DNA of 7,995 nt from an uncultured bacterium. GTDB lineage: Bacteria; Actinomycetota; Coriobacteriia; Coriobacteriales; Coriobacteriaceae. This document shows positions 1 through 6,129 of the stretch, one piece after another. Below the pieces are notes generated by a model. It saw only the letters and a list, made by a program, of their open reading frames with translations. It ran no database searches and was not told the DNA's origin. A program made the position numbers and the translations under genes. The stretch spans positions 1-7,995 of the forward strand of contig CAJMPE010000088.1 in the NCBI GenBank assembly GCA_905215275.1, in the 5' to 3' direction. Position 1 is the stretch's first letter. Each line of letters begins with the position of its first letter.

Positions 1-2286
1 GCCTCGCTCGACGGCGCGAGCTTCTCCGTCGTTAACGAGACCGGCCGCTACGTGCTGGTCGGCGGCAAGTACTACGCCGACGGTGAGGTATGCGCCACGA
101 TCAAGACCGCGCCCGAGGACGGGTCGCACGTCGCCGCGACCGGCGCCGACGCGCTTCCCGCGGGCAGCTACCGCATCGTCGAGTCCGGCGCGCCCGAGGG
201 CTACGACGCCAGCGACGCCTCCGTCGCGTTCACCGTGAAGGCCGGCGAGGTGCGCAACCTCACGGGCGACCCCGTGACCGACGAGGTCTTCCGCGGCGGC
301 GTGCAGGTGACCAAGTCCGACAAGGAGCTGCAGGCGTCCGAGGCGCTGGCGGGCAGCGGCCACAAGGAGGCGCCTGGCGAGCACCCCGGCCTCGACGGGA
401 TCGAGTTCACCGTCACGAACCGCTCGGCGCACAAGGTCCTCGTTGACGGCGAGTGGCGCGAGCCGGGCGAGGCCGTGGCCACGCTGACCACCGCATGGAG
501 CGACGAGGCCGGCGCCTACACCGCGCAGACCGCGGCCGGCGCCCTGCCGTACGGAACCTACGACGTGCGGGAGACGGCGACGAACGGGAGCTACCTGCTG
601 ACCGACGGCGAGCCCCGCACCTTCGAGGTCCGCGCCGGCGGCGAGATCGTGAGCGCCTCCGCGGACGGCGCCGCGCTCGAGTTCCGCGACCAGGTGGTGC
701 GCAACGACCTCGAGCTCTCCAAGAAGAGCGAGTCCGACAACGCCGGCCTCATGGTCCCGTTCGCCATCGAGAACGCGGCCACCGGCGAGACTCACGTGCT
801 GGTGACGGACCGCAACGGCGACGCGTCGACCGCGAGCAGCTGGAACAGGCACTCGAGCGACACCAACGCCAACGACGCTCTGCTCGGCCATGAGGGCCCG
901 ATTGCCGCCGCCGACATGGACCCGAAGGCCGGCATCTGGTTCTCGCTCGGCGAGGACGGCTCCTCGGCGCCGGTGGACGACTCGCTGGCGGCCCTGCCGT
1001 ACGGCGCCTACACCATGACCGAGCTGCGCTGCGATGCCAACGAGGGCCTCGAGCTCATCACGAGGAGCTTCTGGATCGATCGCGACTCGACGGTCGCGAA
1101 GGCCGTGTGGATGGGCCTCGACGACCAGGAGGGCCCGCGCATCTCCACCACAGCAAAGGACGGGACGGACGGCGACAAGGACGTCTCGGCCGACGCCGAG
1201 GCCAAGGTCGTCGACGCCGTCGCCTACGAGGGCCTGAAGGCCGGCGAGAAGTACGAGCTCTCGGCCACCCTCGTCGACAAGGCGACCGGCGAGCCCGTGG
1301 CCGACGCCTCGGGCATGCCCGTGGAGGCCAAAGCCGAGTTCGCCCCCGCGCTCTCGACGGGCAGCCAGGACGTCGAGATCTCCTTCGACGCGAGCCTGCT
1401 CGGCGGCCGCGACCTGGTCGTGTTCGAGAGCCTTCGCAAGGACGGCGTCGAGGTGGCGTCGCACGCGGTCCTCTCCGACGAGGGCCAGACCGTCCACGTC
1501 GCCGTCGAGGTGGGCACCCAGGCGGCCGACGCCGCCGACGGCGACCAGGTCATCGAGGCCGGCAAGGCAAAGGTCGTCGACACGGTGGCCTACAAGGGCC
1601 TCGTCCCCGGCGAGACCTACATCGCCGTGGGCACGCTCATGGACAAGGGCACCGGAGAGCCGTTCCTCGACAAGGACGGCAACGAGGTGCGCGCCTGCGA
1701 CGACAAGCGCGTTATCGACCCGGCCCTCAAGGAGAGCGCGCTGCTGACCGGCGTGTTCAACCGCCTGGCCCGCAGCTGCTTCTACGGCGTCGCCGCCAAG
1801 GAGGGCGACGAGAGTCCCTATCGCAACGGCTGCGTCCCCGCCGGTGCCGCTTCTGACACCGTGGTCGAAGCCGCCCAGCAGGCAGCCCTCGCCTTTGAGC
1901 AGGCCATGTACAAGTTCGAGACGCACCGCGCGCTTGCCGTGTGCGACGACTACCTGCGCGCCGCCAACAAGCGCTGGAGCGACGCCTCCAAGGCCGCCAA
2001 CAAGCTCGAGGGCGAGCCAGCCAACGCCGCGATGAAGCAGGCCCTCGTCGACGCCTTTACCGAGCTGCGCGTGGCGACCGTCCTGATGCACGGTATTGTG
2101 CCGGCCGGGTGCGAGCTCATCTGTGAGTACTTCGACGTCGACCCGGTCGCCTTCTTTAGCTGGGACAACATCTTTGCCTCCACGGACAAGTTTGTGGAGA
2201 GCCTGGGCGAGAAGCCCGGCGAGCACCGTGTGAAGCCGCTGCCCCCGCGCTTCGACTTCTTTAGCAAGCACGAGAGCCAGTACTAA
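1..2286 (+). CDS. Chimeric ORF: SpaA/VaFE surface adhesin fused in frame to the MetRS C-terminus (5' partial)
   Basis: The frame is open from base 1, so the true start lies upstream; 761 codons are visible and the stop is TAA at 2284. Residues 1 to about 370 form three SpaA/prealbumin-like pilin domains, each with an ALP(A/Y)G(S/T/A)Y strand and a following Glu (E61, E191, E341). Candidate isopeptide lysines are K105 (VQVTK) and K241/K242 (LELSKK). Residues about 381-502 are a VaFE (Thr-Gln ester) repeat with VVFE at 473-476 and Gln496. A second VaFE repeat starts near 506 but ends about 60 residues in. Residues about 566-761 match the C-terminus of methionyl-tRNA synthetase. Adhesins of this type normally end with LPxTG, a membrane helix and basic residues; none is present. 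The left part is inferred to be an extracellular stalk protein. Whether the chimera is a real gene or an assembly join cannot be settled here. Confidence 0.85.
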   Translation, partial: ASLDGASFSVVNETGRYVLVGGKYYADGEVCATIKTAPEDGSHVAATGADALPAGSYRIVESGAPEGYDASDASVAFTVKAGEVRNLTGDPVTDEVFRGGVQVTKSDKELQASEALAGSGHKEAPGEHPGLDGIEFTVTNRSAHKVLVDGEWREPGEAVATLTTAWSDEAGAYTAQTAAGALPYGTYDVRETATNGSYLLTDGEPRTFEVRAGGEIVSASADGAALEFRDQVVRNDLELSKKSESDNAGLMVPFAIENAATGETHVLVTDRNGDASTASSWNRHSSDTNANDALLGHEGPIAAADMDPKAGIWFSLGEDGSSAPVDDSLAALPYGAYTMTELRCDANEGLELITRSFWIDRDSTVAKAVWMGLDDQEGPRISTTAKDGTDGDKDVSADAEAKVVDAVAYEGLKAGEKYELSATLVDKATGEPVADASGMPVEAKAEFAPALSTGSQDVEISFDASLLGGRDLVVFESLRKDGVEVASHAVLSDEGQTVHVAVEVGTQAADAADGDQVIEAGKAKVVDTVAYKGLVPGETYIAVGTLMDKGTGEPFLDKDGNEVRACDDKRVIDPALKESALLTGVFNRLARSCFYGVAAKEGDESPYRNGCVPAGAASDTVVEAAQQAALAFEQAMYKFETHRALAVCDDYLRAANKRWSDASKAANKLEGEPANAAMKQALVDAFTELRVATVLMHGIVPAGCELICEYFDVDPVAFFSWDNIFASTDKFVESLGEKPGEHRVKPLPPRFDFFSKHESQY
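541..1004 (+). repeat. 14-bp exact direct repeat in the SpaA domains
   Basis: The string gccctgccgtacgg occurs at 541-554 and 991-1004, 450 bases apart and in the same frame, coding the ALPYG core of two successive SpaA domains. The first SpaA domain has the related ALPAG. Conserved DNA at equivalent domain positions can support slippage or recombination between repeats. Confidence 0.7.
1141..1695 (+). repeat. Tandem VaFE (T-Q ester) domain repeats, the second truncated
   Basis: Two copies of the VaFE domain lie head to tail with a period of 366 bases (122 codons). The AKVVD(A/T)VAY(E/K)GL block starts at 1201 and again at 1567, and the (L/M)(V/D)DK.TGEP block follows in both. Copy 1 is complete, with an N-terminal Thr pair, the VVFE motif at 1417-1428 and the EGQT Gln at 1486. 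Copy 2 loses similarity after GNEVRA at about 1695 and lacks its VaFE motif and Gln, so it could not form the ester crosslink. Confidence 0.8.
1690..1735 (+). other. Adhesin-MetRS junction
   Basis: Left of about 1695 the translation follows the VaFE consensus; right of about 1735 it follows MetRS. CDDKRVIDPALKE in between fits VaFE poorly and could be MetRS. No transposon end, long repeat or att-like sequence is visible at the join, and the frame is kept without a stop. Confidence 0.65.
1696..2286 (+). pseudogene. metG: 3' part of methionyl-tRNA synthetase (anticodon-binding domain), catalytic part missing
   Basis: The last ~195 codons of the chimeric frame align by eye with the class Ia methionyl-tRNA synthetase C-terminus. 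LLTGVFNRLARSCFYG corresponds to the N(L/R)..R...F.NK.F.G helix. AFEQAMYKFETHRALA followed by DYLRAANKRW matches the E. coli helix pair that ends in the anticodon-reading Trp; the equivalent Trp is W659 at 1975. PAGCELICEYF, SWDNIF and HRVKPLPPRFDFF match the closing helices. The Rossmann catalytic domain with HIGH and KMSKS is absent from the window, and there is no RBS or plausible separate start. Alone this fragment could not charge tRNA-Met. An intact metG probably exists in the genome, or is what this contig should carry upstream. The 59-base gap to the rRNA methyltransferase suggests the native neighbourhood is metG followed by that gene. Confidence 0.8.
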
Positions 2287-2287
2287 A

Positions 2288-2307
2288 GCACGCCAGCAGC
2301 GGCGTGC
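2288..2307 (+). terminator. Hairpin after the metG stop, possible weak terminator or attenuator
   Basis: A perfect 7-bp GC-rich stem (gcacgcc at 2288-2294, ggcgtgc at 2301-2307) with a 6-base loop starts one base after the stop codon. No T-run follows, so it is not a standard rho-independent terminator. Read-through into the methyltransferase gene is likely, perhaps partial. Confidence 0.35.
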
Positions 2308-2345
2308 CCGGAAAGTAGTCAAATTGGGACGGGAAGGAAAGACGG

Positions 2346-3449
2346 ATGTCCAAGCCGCGTCGTCGTAAGCAGAAAAAGCAGGTCAAGCCCGAGCTCAAGC
2401 TTAGGCAGTTTGCCTCCACCGAGCTTTCCGACCAGCTTGCCGCCCAACACTCCGCCGCCGGCCTGCCGCGCTTTATGGTCGACACGGTCGCCGGCGCCTA
2501 TGCCCCCACCGATGCCGAGCTCATGATCGAGGGCTTCGGCGCCGCGGCCACACGCCCGGTCACGCTGCGCGCCAACACGCTCAAGGCAACCGCCGAGGAC
2601 ATCGTTGCGGCGCTCGATGCCACCGGCATCGCGCACCAAACCGTTACCTGGTATCCGGACGCCTTTATCCTGCCCGAGGCCCAGGTTTCCGATCTGTGGA
2701 ATCTCGACATCTATCGCGACGGAAAGATCTACCTACAGAGCCTGTCGTCCATGATGCCGCCTTTGGTGTTGGGCGCCCGGGCAGGCGAGGACATCCTGGA
2801 CATGTGTGCGGCCCCCGGTGGAAAGACGACGCAGATCGCCGCCCTCACCCAGGGCCAGGCGCACCTCACAGCCTGCGAGATGAGCATTCCCCGCGCCGAA
2901 AAGCTCGAGTCAAACCTCCATCGCCAGGGTGCCAAAAACGTGCCCGTTATGCGCATCGACGCACGCGAGCTCGACGAGTTCTTCCGCTTCGACCGCATCC
3001 TGCTCGACGCTCCCTGCACCGGCACGGGCACCGTCATCAGCGGCAACGAGAAAAGTTTGCGCGGCCTCACCGAGCAGTTGTTGAGCAAGTGCGCCCGCTC
3101 GCAGCGAGCACTTCTGGACCGCGCCATGGGAGCCCTCAAACCGGGCGGCACGCTCGTCTATTCCACTTGTTCAATCTTGCCGCAGGAAAACGAGGACGCC
3201 CTGCAAGAGGCCCTCGACAAGCACATGGACTGCGAGCTTATCCCCCTCGACGGCACGCCGAGCGAAAGCGAAGCGCGTCGCGCCCAGGATGCCGGCGAGG
3301 AGCCACATATCGAGAGCAACGCTCTCACCGAGGCCATCGCCGCCGGCCACGTCTCGTCCGTCGCCAACGGTATGCCCGGCACGCTGACCATTCCGCCTAG
3401 CCGCGACTTTGAGGGCTTCTACATTGCCCTGATCCGAAAACGCAGCTAG
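2346..3449 (+). CDS. RsmB/RsmF (NOL1/NOP2/Sun) family rRNA cytosine-5 methyltransferase
   Basis: Family members transfer a methyl group from S-adenosylmethionine to C5 of a cytosine in rRNA (sometimes tRNA) in the cytoplasm. The 367 residues start with a very basic tail (KPRRRKQKKQ), then the N-terminal RNA-facing subdomain (RANTLKAT, about 78-85), then the Rossmann methyltransferase domain. Motif I is DMCAAPGGKT at 152-161 (SAM binding), motif IV is DAPC at 221-224 and motif VI is YSTCS with C275. In this family the TC cysteine (C275) is the nucleophile and the PC cysteine (C224) helps release the product, so the enzyme looks active. It is shorter than E. coli RsmF (about 480 residues) and lacks its C-terminal domain, so the exact target site is not predictable. 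The ATG is preceded by a good RBS (AAGGAAAGA, 2334-2342). It follows the metG fragment by 59 bases. Confidence 0.93.
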   Translation: MSKPRRRKQKKQVKPELKLRQFASTELSDQLAAQHSAAGLPRFMVDTVAGAYAPTDAELMIEGFGAAATRPVTLRANTLKATAEDIVAALDATGIAHQTVTWYPDAFILPEAQVSDLWNLDIYRDGKIYLQSLSSMMPPLVLGARAGEDILDMCAAPGGKTTQIAALTQGQAHLTACEMSIPRAEKLESNLHRQGAKNVPVMRIDARELDEFFRFDRILLDAPCTGTGTVISGNEKSLRGLTEQLLSKCARSQRALLDRAMGALKPGGTLVYSTCSILPQENEDALQEALDKHMDCELIPLDGTPSESEARRAQDAGEEPHIESNALTEAIAAGHVSSVANGMPGTLTIPPSRDFEGFYIALIRKRS

Positions 3450-3473
3450 CGCACGGATCCAAAACTCAACAAG

Positions 3474-3644
3474 CTATCTCTGTGCGCGTTTGCCCTGCTG
3501 GTCGCGATGCTGTTTAAGCATCGCGCGCTCTTTGCGTTCGGCCCTTTTGCCCTTAATGGCCGTGACCACAAAGTAGATGACCGCGGCGGCAACGATTGCG
3601 GCCACACACAGGCCAATCGAGCCAAACATTGCTGTCAATTCCAT
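3474..3644 (-). CDS. Small single-pass membrane protein, 56 residues, function unknown
   Basis: Read on the minus strand, the frame runs from ATG at 3644 to TAG at 3474. The RBS (AGAGAGGTGA, 3651-3660) matches anti-Shine-Dalgarno well with 6 bases of spacing, which is the main support for a real gene. Residues about 6-30 form one hydrophobic membrane helix (MFGSIGLCVAAIVAAAVIYF and on to VVTAI). The remaining ~26 residues are strongly basic and polar (KGKRAERKERAMLKQHRDQQ then GKRAQR). By the positive-inside rule the N-terminus should face out and the basic tail the cytoplasm. No family is recognised. It converges on the methyltransferase gene, with 24 bases between stops, and is divergent from the next gene. 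It could be a small membrane regulator or a partner of a larger complex, but nothing in the sequence says which. Confidence 0.7.
   Translation of the reverse strand: MELTAMFGSIGLCVAAIVAAAVIYFVVTAIKGKRAERKERAMLKQHRDQQGKRAQR
3503..3525. repeat. Perfect 9-bp inverted repeat inside the small membrane protein gene
   Basis: cgcgatgct (3503-3511), loop gttta, agcatcgcg (3517-3525). On the plus strand it lies 54 bases after the methyltransferase stop and is followed by the weakly T-rich ctcttt, so it may help end that transcript. On the minus strand it codes residues about 41-47 of the small protein. Confidence 0.55.
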
Positions 3645-3676
3645 ACCGCGTCACCTCTCTTTTAAACGGGACTTTC

Positions 3677-3685
3677 AAGATAGCA
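3677..3685 (-). promoter_or_regulatory. Possible extended -10 for the small membrane protein gene
   Basis: On the minus strand the sequence reads TGCTATCTT, an extended -10 (TGnTATnnT) about 33 bases before the start codon. No convincing -35 is present at 17 bases. This is weak evidence from a single site. Confidence 0.25.
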
Positions 3686-3820
3686 CCTCGATACCCGCCA
3701 CCACAGCTCCTTCACGTTCGCCGGCCCTTCGGTCTAACGGATGGCGCGGCGGGGAAAAATCAACTCGTCAAACGATTTAGCATTCGCAATTCCGGCTGCA
3801 TAGCGCCGGCCGTTATCACA

Positions 3821-3826
3821 TAGAAT
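3821..3826 (+). promoter_or_regulatory. Possible -10 of the TIM-barrel-like gene, implying a leaderless mRNA
   Basis: TAGAAT (4 of 6 with TATAAT) ends 9 bases before the ATG at 3836, so transcription would start about 1-4 bases before the start codon. No Shine-Dalgarno sequence is visible. The in-frame TAG at 3821-3823 excludes any start further upstream. The -35 region is weak. Confidence 0.3.
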
Positions 3827-3835
3827 CGAGCCTCC

Positions 3836-4927
3836 ATGGATACCCTCAACGATCTAAATGAGCGCGTCGACGCCTTCGTCGGCACCAGCTCCTTCGACAC
3901 GCCTGCCGCGGCAAACGACCAAGCTCCCATCGATGTACCCGCCGAGGTTCACGAGGACATCGTCGCCTCGGTCGATTTCTCCGAGGTCGAACTCGCAGAC
4001 GAGTTCACCGAGCCCCAGGTAGCCGTGACCCCCAACGGACTGCTCCCCATGGAGCCGCTGCCCATCGACGGGCGTTTGCGCAAGGCGGCCCTTCGTATGC
4101 CCGACGAGATCGAGGAGGCCAGCGGCTTTACGCTCTTCGGCCGACGCATCAAGTCGCTCATTTACACCACCGACGTCGCGGTTATCCGCAACTCCAACGC
4201 CGATGCCGTCTTTGCGGTCTACCCTTTCACGCCGCAGCCCGCCATTACGCAAGCGCTGCTGACCGTCGCCGAGTGCCCGGTCTTTGTAGGCGTGGGCGGC
4301 GGAACTACGACCGGTAAGCGCTCCGTGCAGATGGCAGCCGTCTCCGAGATGCAGGGCGCGGCGGGCTGCGTGGTCAACCCCCCCGCTACTGCCGAGATGG
4401 TAGAGCACATCACCAACATCGCCGACATCCCCGTCATCGCCACGGTCGTTCGCTGCGACGACGATGCCCACGCCAAGGTGCGCGCCGGCGCCAAGATTCT
4501 CAACATCGCCGCCGGCAAGAACACGCCCCAGGTCCTACGCGAGCTGCGCGAGCACTATCCCAACCTGCCGCTCATCGCGCCGGGCGGCAAGACGCCAGAG
4601 AGCATCCGTGAAACCATCGCCGCCGGCGCCAACGCCATCATCTGGACGCCGCCTTCGGCCCAGCAGCTTCAGACCGACATGATGCAGCGCTACCGTAAGA
4701 TGAAGGAAGACGCCACACCTGTCATCACGCGCGACGATGTGCCCATTATCGACCAGGTCGCCGCCGCCGAGGTCAGCCAAGTCGAGAACATGAATCCGGA
4801 CGTACCAATCCCCGATGAGGTGCTCGAACGTGCCGCCTCGATTCATAAGCGCGTCGAGGAACATCGCGCCAATCGCGGACTCAAGCCCTCGCTGCACGGC
4901 TTCTTCTTCCGCGGAAAGAAACGCTAG
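3836..4927 (+). CDS. Conserved TIM-barrel-like protein of unknown function (often auto-named hydrolase)
   Basis: The 363 residues have a middle part (about 80-285) resembling a family found in Firmicutes and Coriobacteriia and usually annotated only as hydrolase, from memory. It reads as alternating beta strands and helices. Strand ends carry GVGGGTTTGKR (152-162), VVNPPAT, an NIAAGKNTP segment, a PGGK loop at 249-252 and WTPPS from W270. The glycine-rich GG near the C-terminal end of the barrel is typical of phosphate-binding (beta/alpha)8 proteins such as thiamine-phosphate synthase or KDPG aldolase relatives. That suggests a phosphorylated ligand, but no catalytic set can be named. Residues 1-75 are an acidic low-complexity extension, and residues about 290-363 are a charged helical tail ending FFFRGKKR. 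The start is fixed by an in-frame TAG 15 bases upstream; no RBS is seen. It is followed by a strong terminator, so it is probably monocistronic. Confidence 0.85.
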   Translation: MDTLNDLNERVDAFVGTSSFDTPAAANDQAPIDVPAEVHEDIVASVDFSEVELADEFTEPQVAVTPNGLLPMEPLPIDGRLRKAALRMPDEIEEASGFTLFGRRIKSLIYTTDVAVIRNSNADAVFAVYPFTPQPAITQALLTVAECPVFVGVGGGTTTGKRSVQMAAVSEMQGAAGCVVNPPATAEMVEHITNIADIPVIATVVRCDDDAHAKVRAGAKILNIAAGKNTPQVLRELREHYPNLPLIAPGGKTPESIRETIAAGANAIIWTPPSAQQLQTDMMQRYRKMKEDATPVITRDDVPIIDQVAAAEVSQVENMNPDVPIPDEVLERAASIHKRVEEHRANRGLKPSLHGFFFRGKKR

Positions 4928-4938
4928 CAAAACATCTT

Positions 4939-4976
4939 GGCCCGCCCCACAAACGTGAGGCGGGCCGTTTTCGCTT
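4939..4976 (+). terminator. Rho-independent terminator after the TIM-barrel-like gene, possibly bidirectional
   Basis: An 8-bp perfect GC stem (ggcccgcc 4939-4946, ggcgggcc 4959-4966) can extend inward through cac/gtg with an aaac loop, and is followed by gttttcgctt. It begins 12 bases after the stop at 4927. On the minus strand the hairpin is followed by a T-run (TTTT) a few bases on, so it may also end the convergent degV transcript. Confidence 0.8.
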
Positions 4977-5007
4977 GAGCAATCATGCAGCGACGTGATG
5001 GGGCAAA

Positions 5008-5898
5008 TTAATCCACGCGCTTATCGCCCATAAAGAAGAGCGCCACCGTACCAGGTCCGGTGTGCGAACCGATCAGAGCACCGATATTGTTGATTTCAAT
5101 CTTGCCTTTGAGCTGCGGAACCTGTTCCTCAATCAGCGCCGCAACGGCCTCGGCATCCTCACGGCACGCCGAGTGCGACATGATGCACTTACCCGAATAA
5201 TCCGCACCGTCCTGCACATGTGCCATCATGGTCTTAGCCATCTCGGAAATCGCGCGCTTCTTAGTGCGAATCTTCTCACGTGGCGACAGCCCACCTTCGC
5301 AATCGACCGTCATAAGCGGGCAAATCTTAAGCGCCGTGCCGATAATCGCGCTCGCGGCCGAAATACGACCGCCGCGCAGGTAGCTCGACAGATCGGTCGA
5401 GAAGAACCAGTGGTGAAGGTTGAGTTTATGCTCCTCAATCCAAGCGGCCGTCTCGTCGAGTGAAGCCCCGCTATCGCGCACGTCGGCGGCATATTCCAGC
5501 AATAGGCCAAAGCCCGAAGACGCCCCCAGCGAATCGATGACGCGCACCTTGCCGCCCTGAGGATAGCGATCCGCGAGCATCTGCGCCGCAACGCAAGCCG
5601 ATCCATACGTGCCCGAAATACCCGACGACAACGTCAGGTGCAGCACGTCTTTACCCTCGGCAACAAACGGCTCCCAAAACTTCTCGTACTCACCCACGCT
5701 CACCTGAGACGTCTTGGGCATGGCACCCGCGGCAATCTGGGCAAAAAACTCGTCCGGTGAAATCGACTGGTACAGATCGTCCGCATGGACAACACCATCA
5801 ATCTCGTAATGAAAACACACGACAGGGATATTGCGCGACGCAAAGAACTCACGGGTTCGATCGGCGGCGGATTCACAGGTCAGGACAAAATCACTCAT
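5008..5898 (-). CDS. DegV family fatty-acid-binding protein (FakB-like)
   Basis: The full-length 296 residues match the DegV/FakB fold, which binds one fatty acid between two domains. In Firmicutes, FakB proteins present the fatty acid to the kinase FakA for use in phospholipid synthesis. Visible signatures are the N-terminal strand with CESAAD (8-13), KTSQVS at 62-67, SSGISGTY at 91-98, LRGGRIS at 174-180, KIRTKKRA and HTGPGT at 279-284. The Thr/Ser of TSQ and the SGT segment are where family members bind the carboxylate. The RBS AAGGAGCC (5903-5910) sits 6 bases before the ATG. The gene converges on the TIM-barrel-like gene and diverges from fbp. No fakA-like kinase lies in the window, so which kinase it serves, if any, is unknown. 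Family assignment is firm; the fatty-acid role is by homology. Confidence 0.93.
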   Translation of the reverse strand: MSDFVLTCESAADRTREFFASRNIPVVCFHYEIDGVVHADDLYQSISPDEFFAQIAAGAMPKTSQVSVGEYEKFWEPFVAEGKDVLHLTLSSGISGTYGSACVAAQMLADRYPQGGKVRVIDSLGASSGFGLLLEYAADVRDSGASLDETAAWIEEHKLNLHHWFFSTDLSSYLRGGRISAASAIIGTALKICPLMTVDCEGGLSPREKIRTKKRAISEMAKTMMAHVQDGADYSGKCIMSHSACREDAEAVAALIEEQVPQLKGKIEINNIGALIGSHTGPGTVALFFMGDKRVD

Positions 5899-5926
5899 AT
5901 GAGGCTCCTTAAGTATTGCTACGCAA

Positions 5927-5932
5927 ATTATC
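5927..5932 (-). promoter_or_regulatory. Possible -10 of the degV gene
   Basis: On the minus strand GATAAT (5 of 6 with TATAAT) lies 28 bases before the degV start codon, leaving a short leader with the RBS. The -35 position at 17 bases reads TATCGT, a poor match. Confidence 0.35.
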
Positions 5933-6088
5933 GCACAGCAAGCCTAAATACGATACAAATGTCCACTATTTACCAATTCGAACCATTGGCATTGAATATC
6001 TTTATCATCAACATCCCCATCCCCGCCATGGGCCAACATGGGCAAAATCACCCCCTTCGTCTCCACTTAACCGACACATCAACCTCAA

Positions 6089-6102
6089 CTAAATCGATTT
6101 AG
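6089..6102. promoter_or_regulatory. 14-bp perfect palindrome ctaaatcgatttag, candidate operator
   Basis: The palindrome is centred 123 bases before the fbp start codon. A half-site, ctaaatcga, recurs at 6136-6144. The related 10-mer cgatttagca occurs at 6095-6104 and again at 3773-3782, before the TIM-barrel-like gene. Symmetry and recurrence suggest a dimeric regulator site, but no regulator is identified. Confidence 0.4.
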
Positions 6103-6129
6103 CAAACCGTTCAGCCGACAATTCAGCCA

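Noticed and set aside
1107..1856. 249-codon plus-strand frame, very rich in Arg and Gly
   Set aside because: It is an alternate frame of the adhesin/MetRS frame; its composition is the usual shadow of GC-rich coding DNA and it has no RBS or recognisable domain.
1756..2286. Separate start for the MetRS fragment at internal GTG or ATG codons
   Set aside because: No Shine-Dalgarno sequence precedes any of them, and MetRS similarity begins before the first candidate.
2696..3400. 234-codon plus-strand frame inside the rRNA methyltransferase gene
   Set aside because: Overlaps all catalytic motifs of the methyltransferase in another frame; Arg/His-rich shadow.
3449..3487. gcgcac/gtgcgc pair as a terminator for the rRNA methyltransferase gene
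   Set aside because: Only 6 bp with a 27-base loop and no T-run.
3577..3823. Plus-strand frames in the spacer opposite the small membrane protein
   Set aside because: No RBS or domain; the minus-strand frame has a strong RBS and a membrane helix and explains the region better.
3854..4471. 205-codon minus-strand frame
   Set aside because: It lies fully antisense to the TIM-barrel-like gene, has low-complexity Gly/Asp composition and no RBS; a shadow.
5785..6102. 105-codon plus-strand frame reaching into the degV/fbp spacer
   Set aside because: It starts inside degV on the opposite strand, lacks an RBS and ends in the 14-bp palindrome; no protein features.
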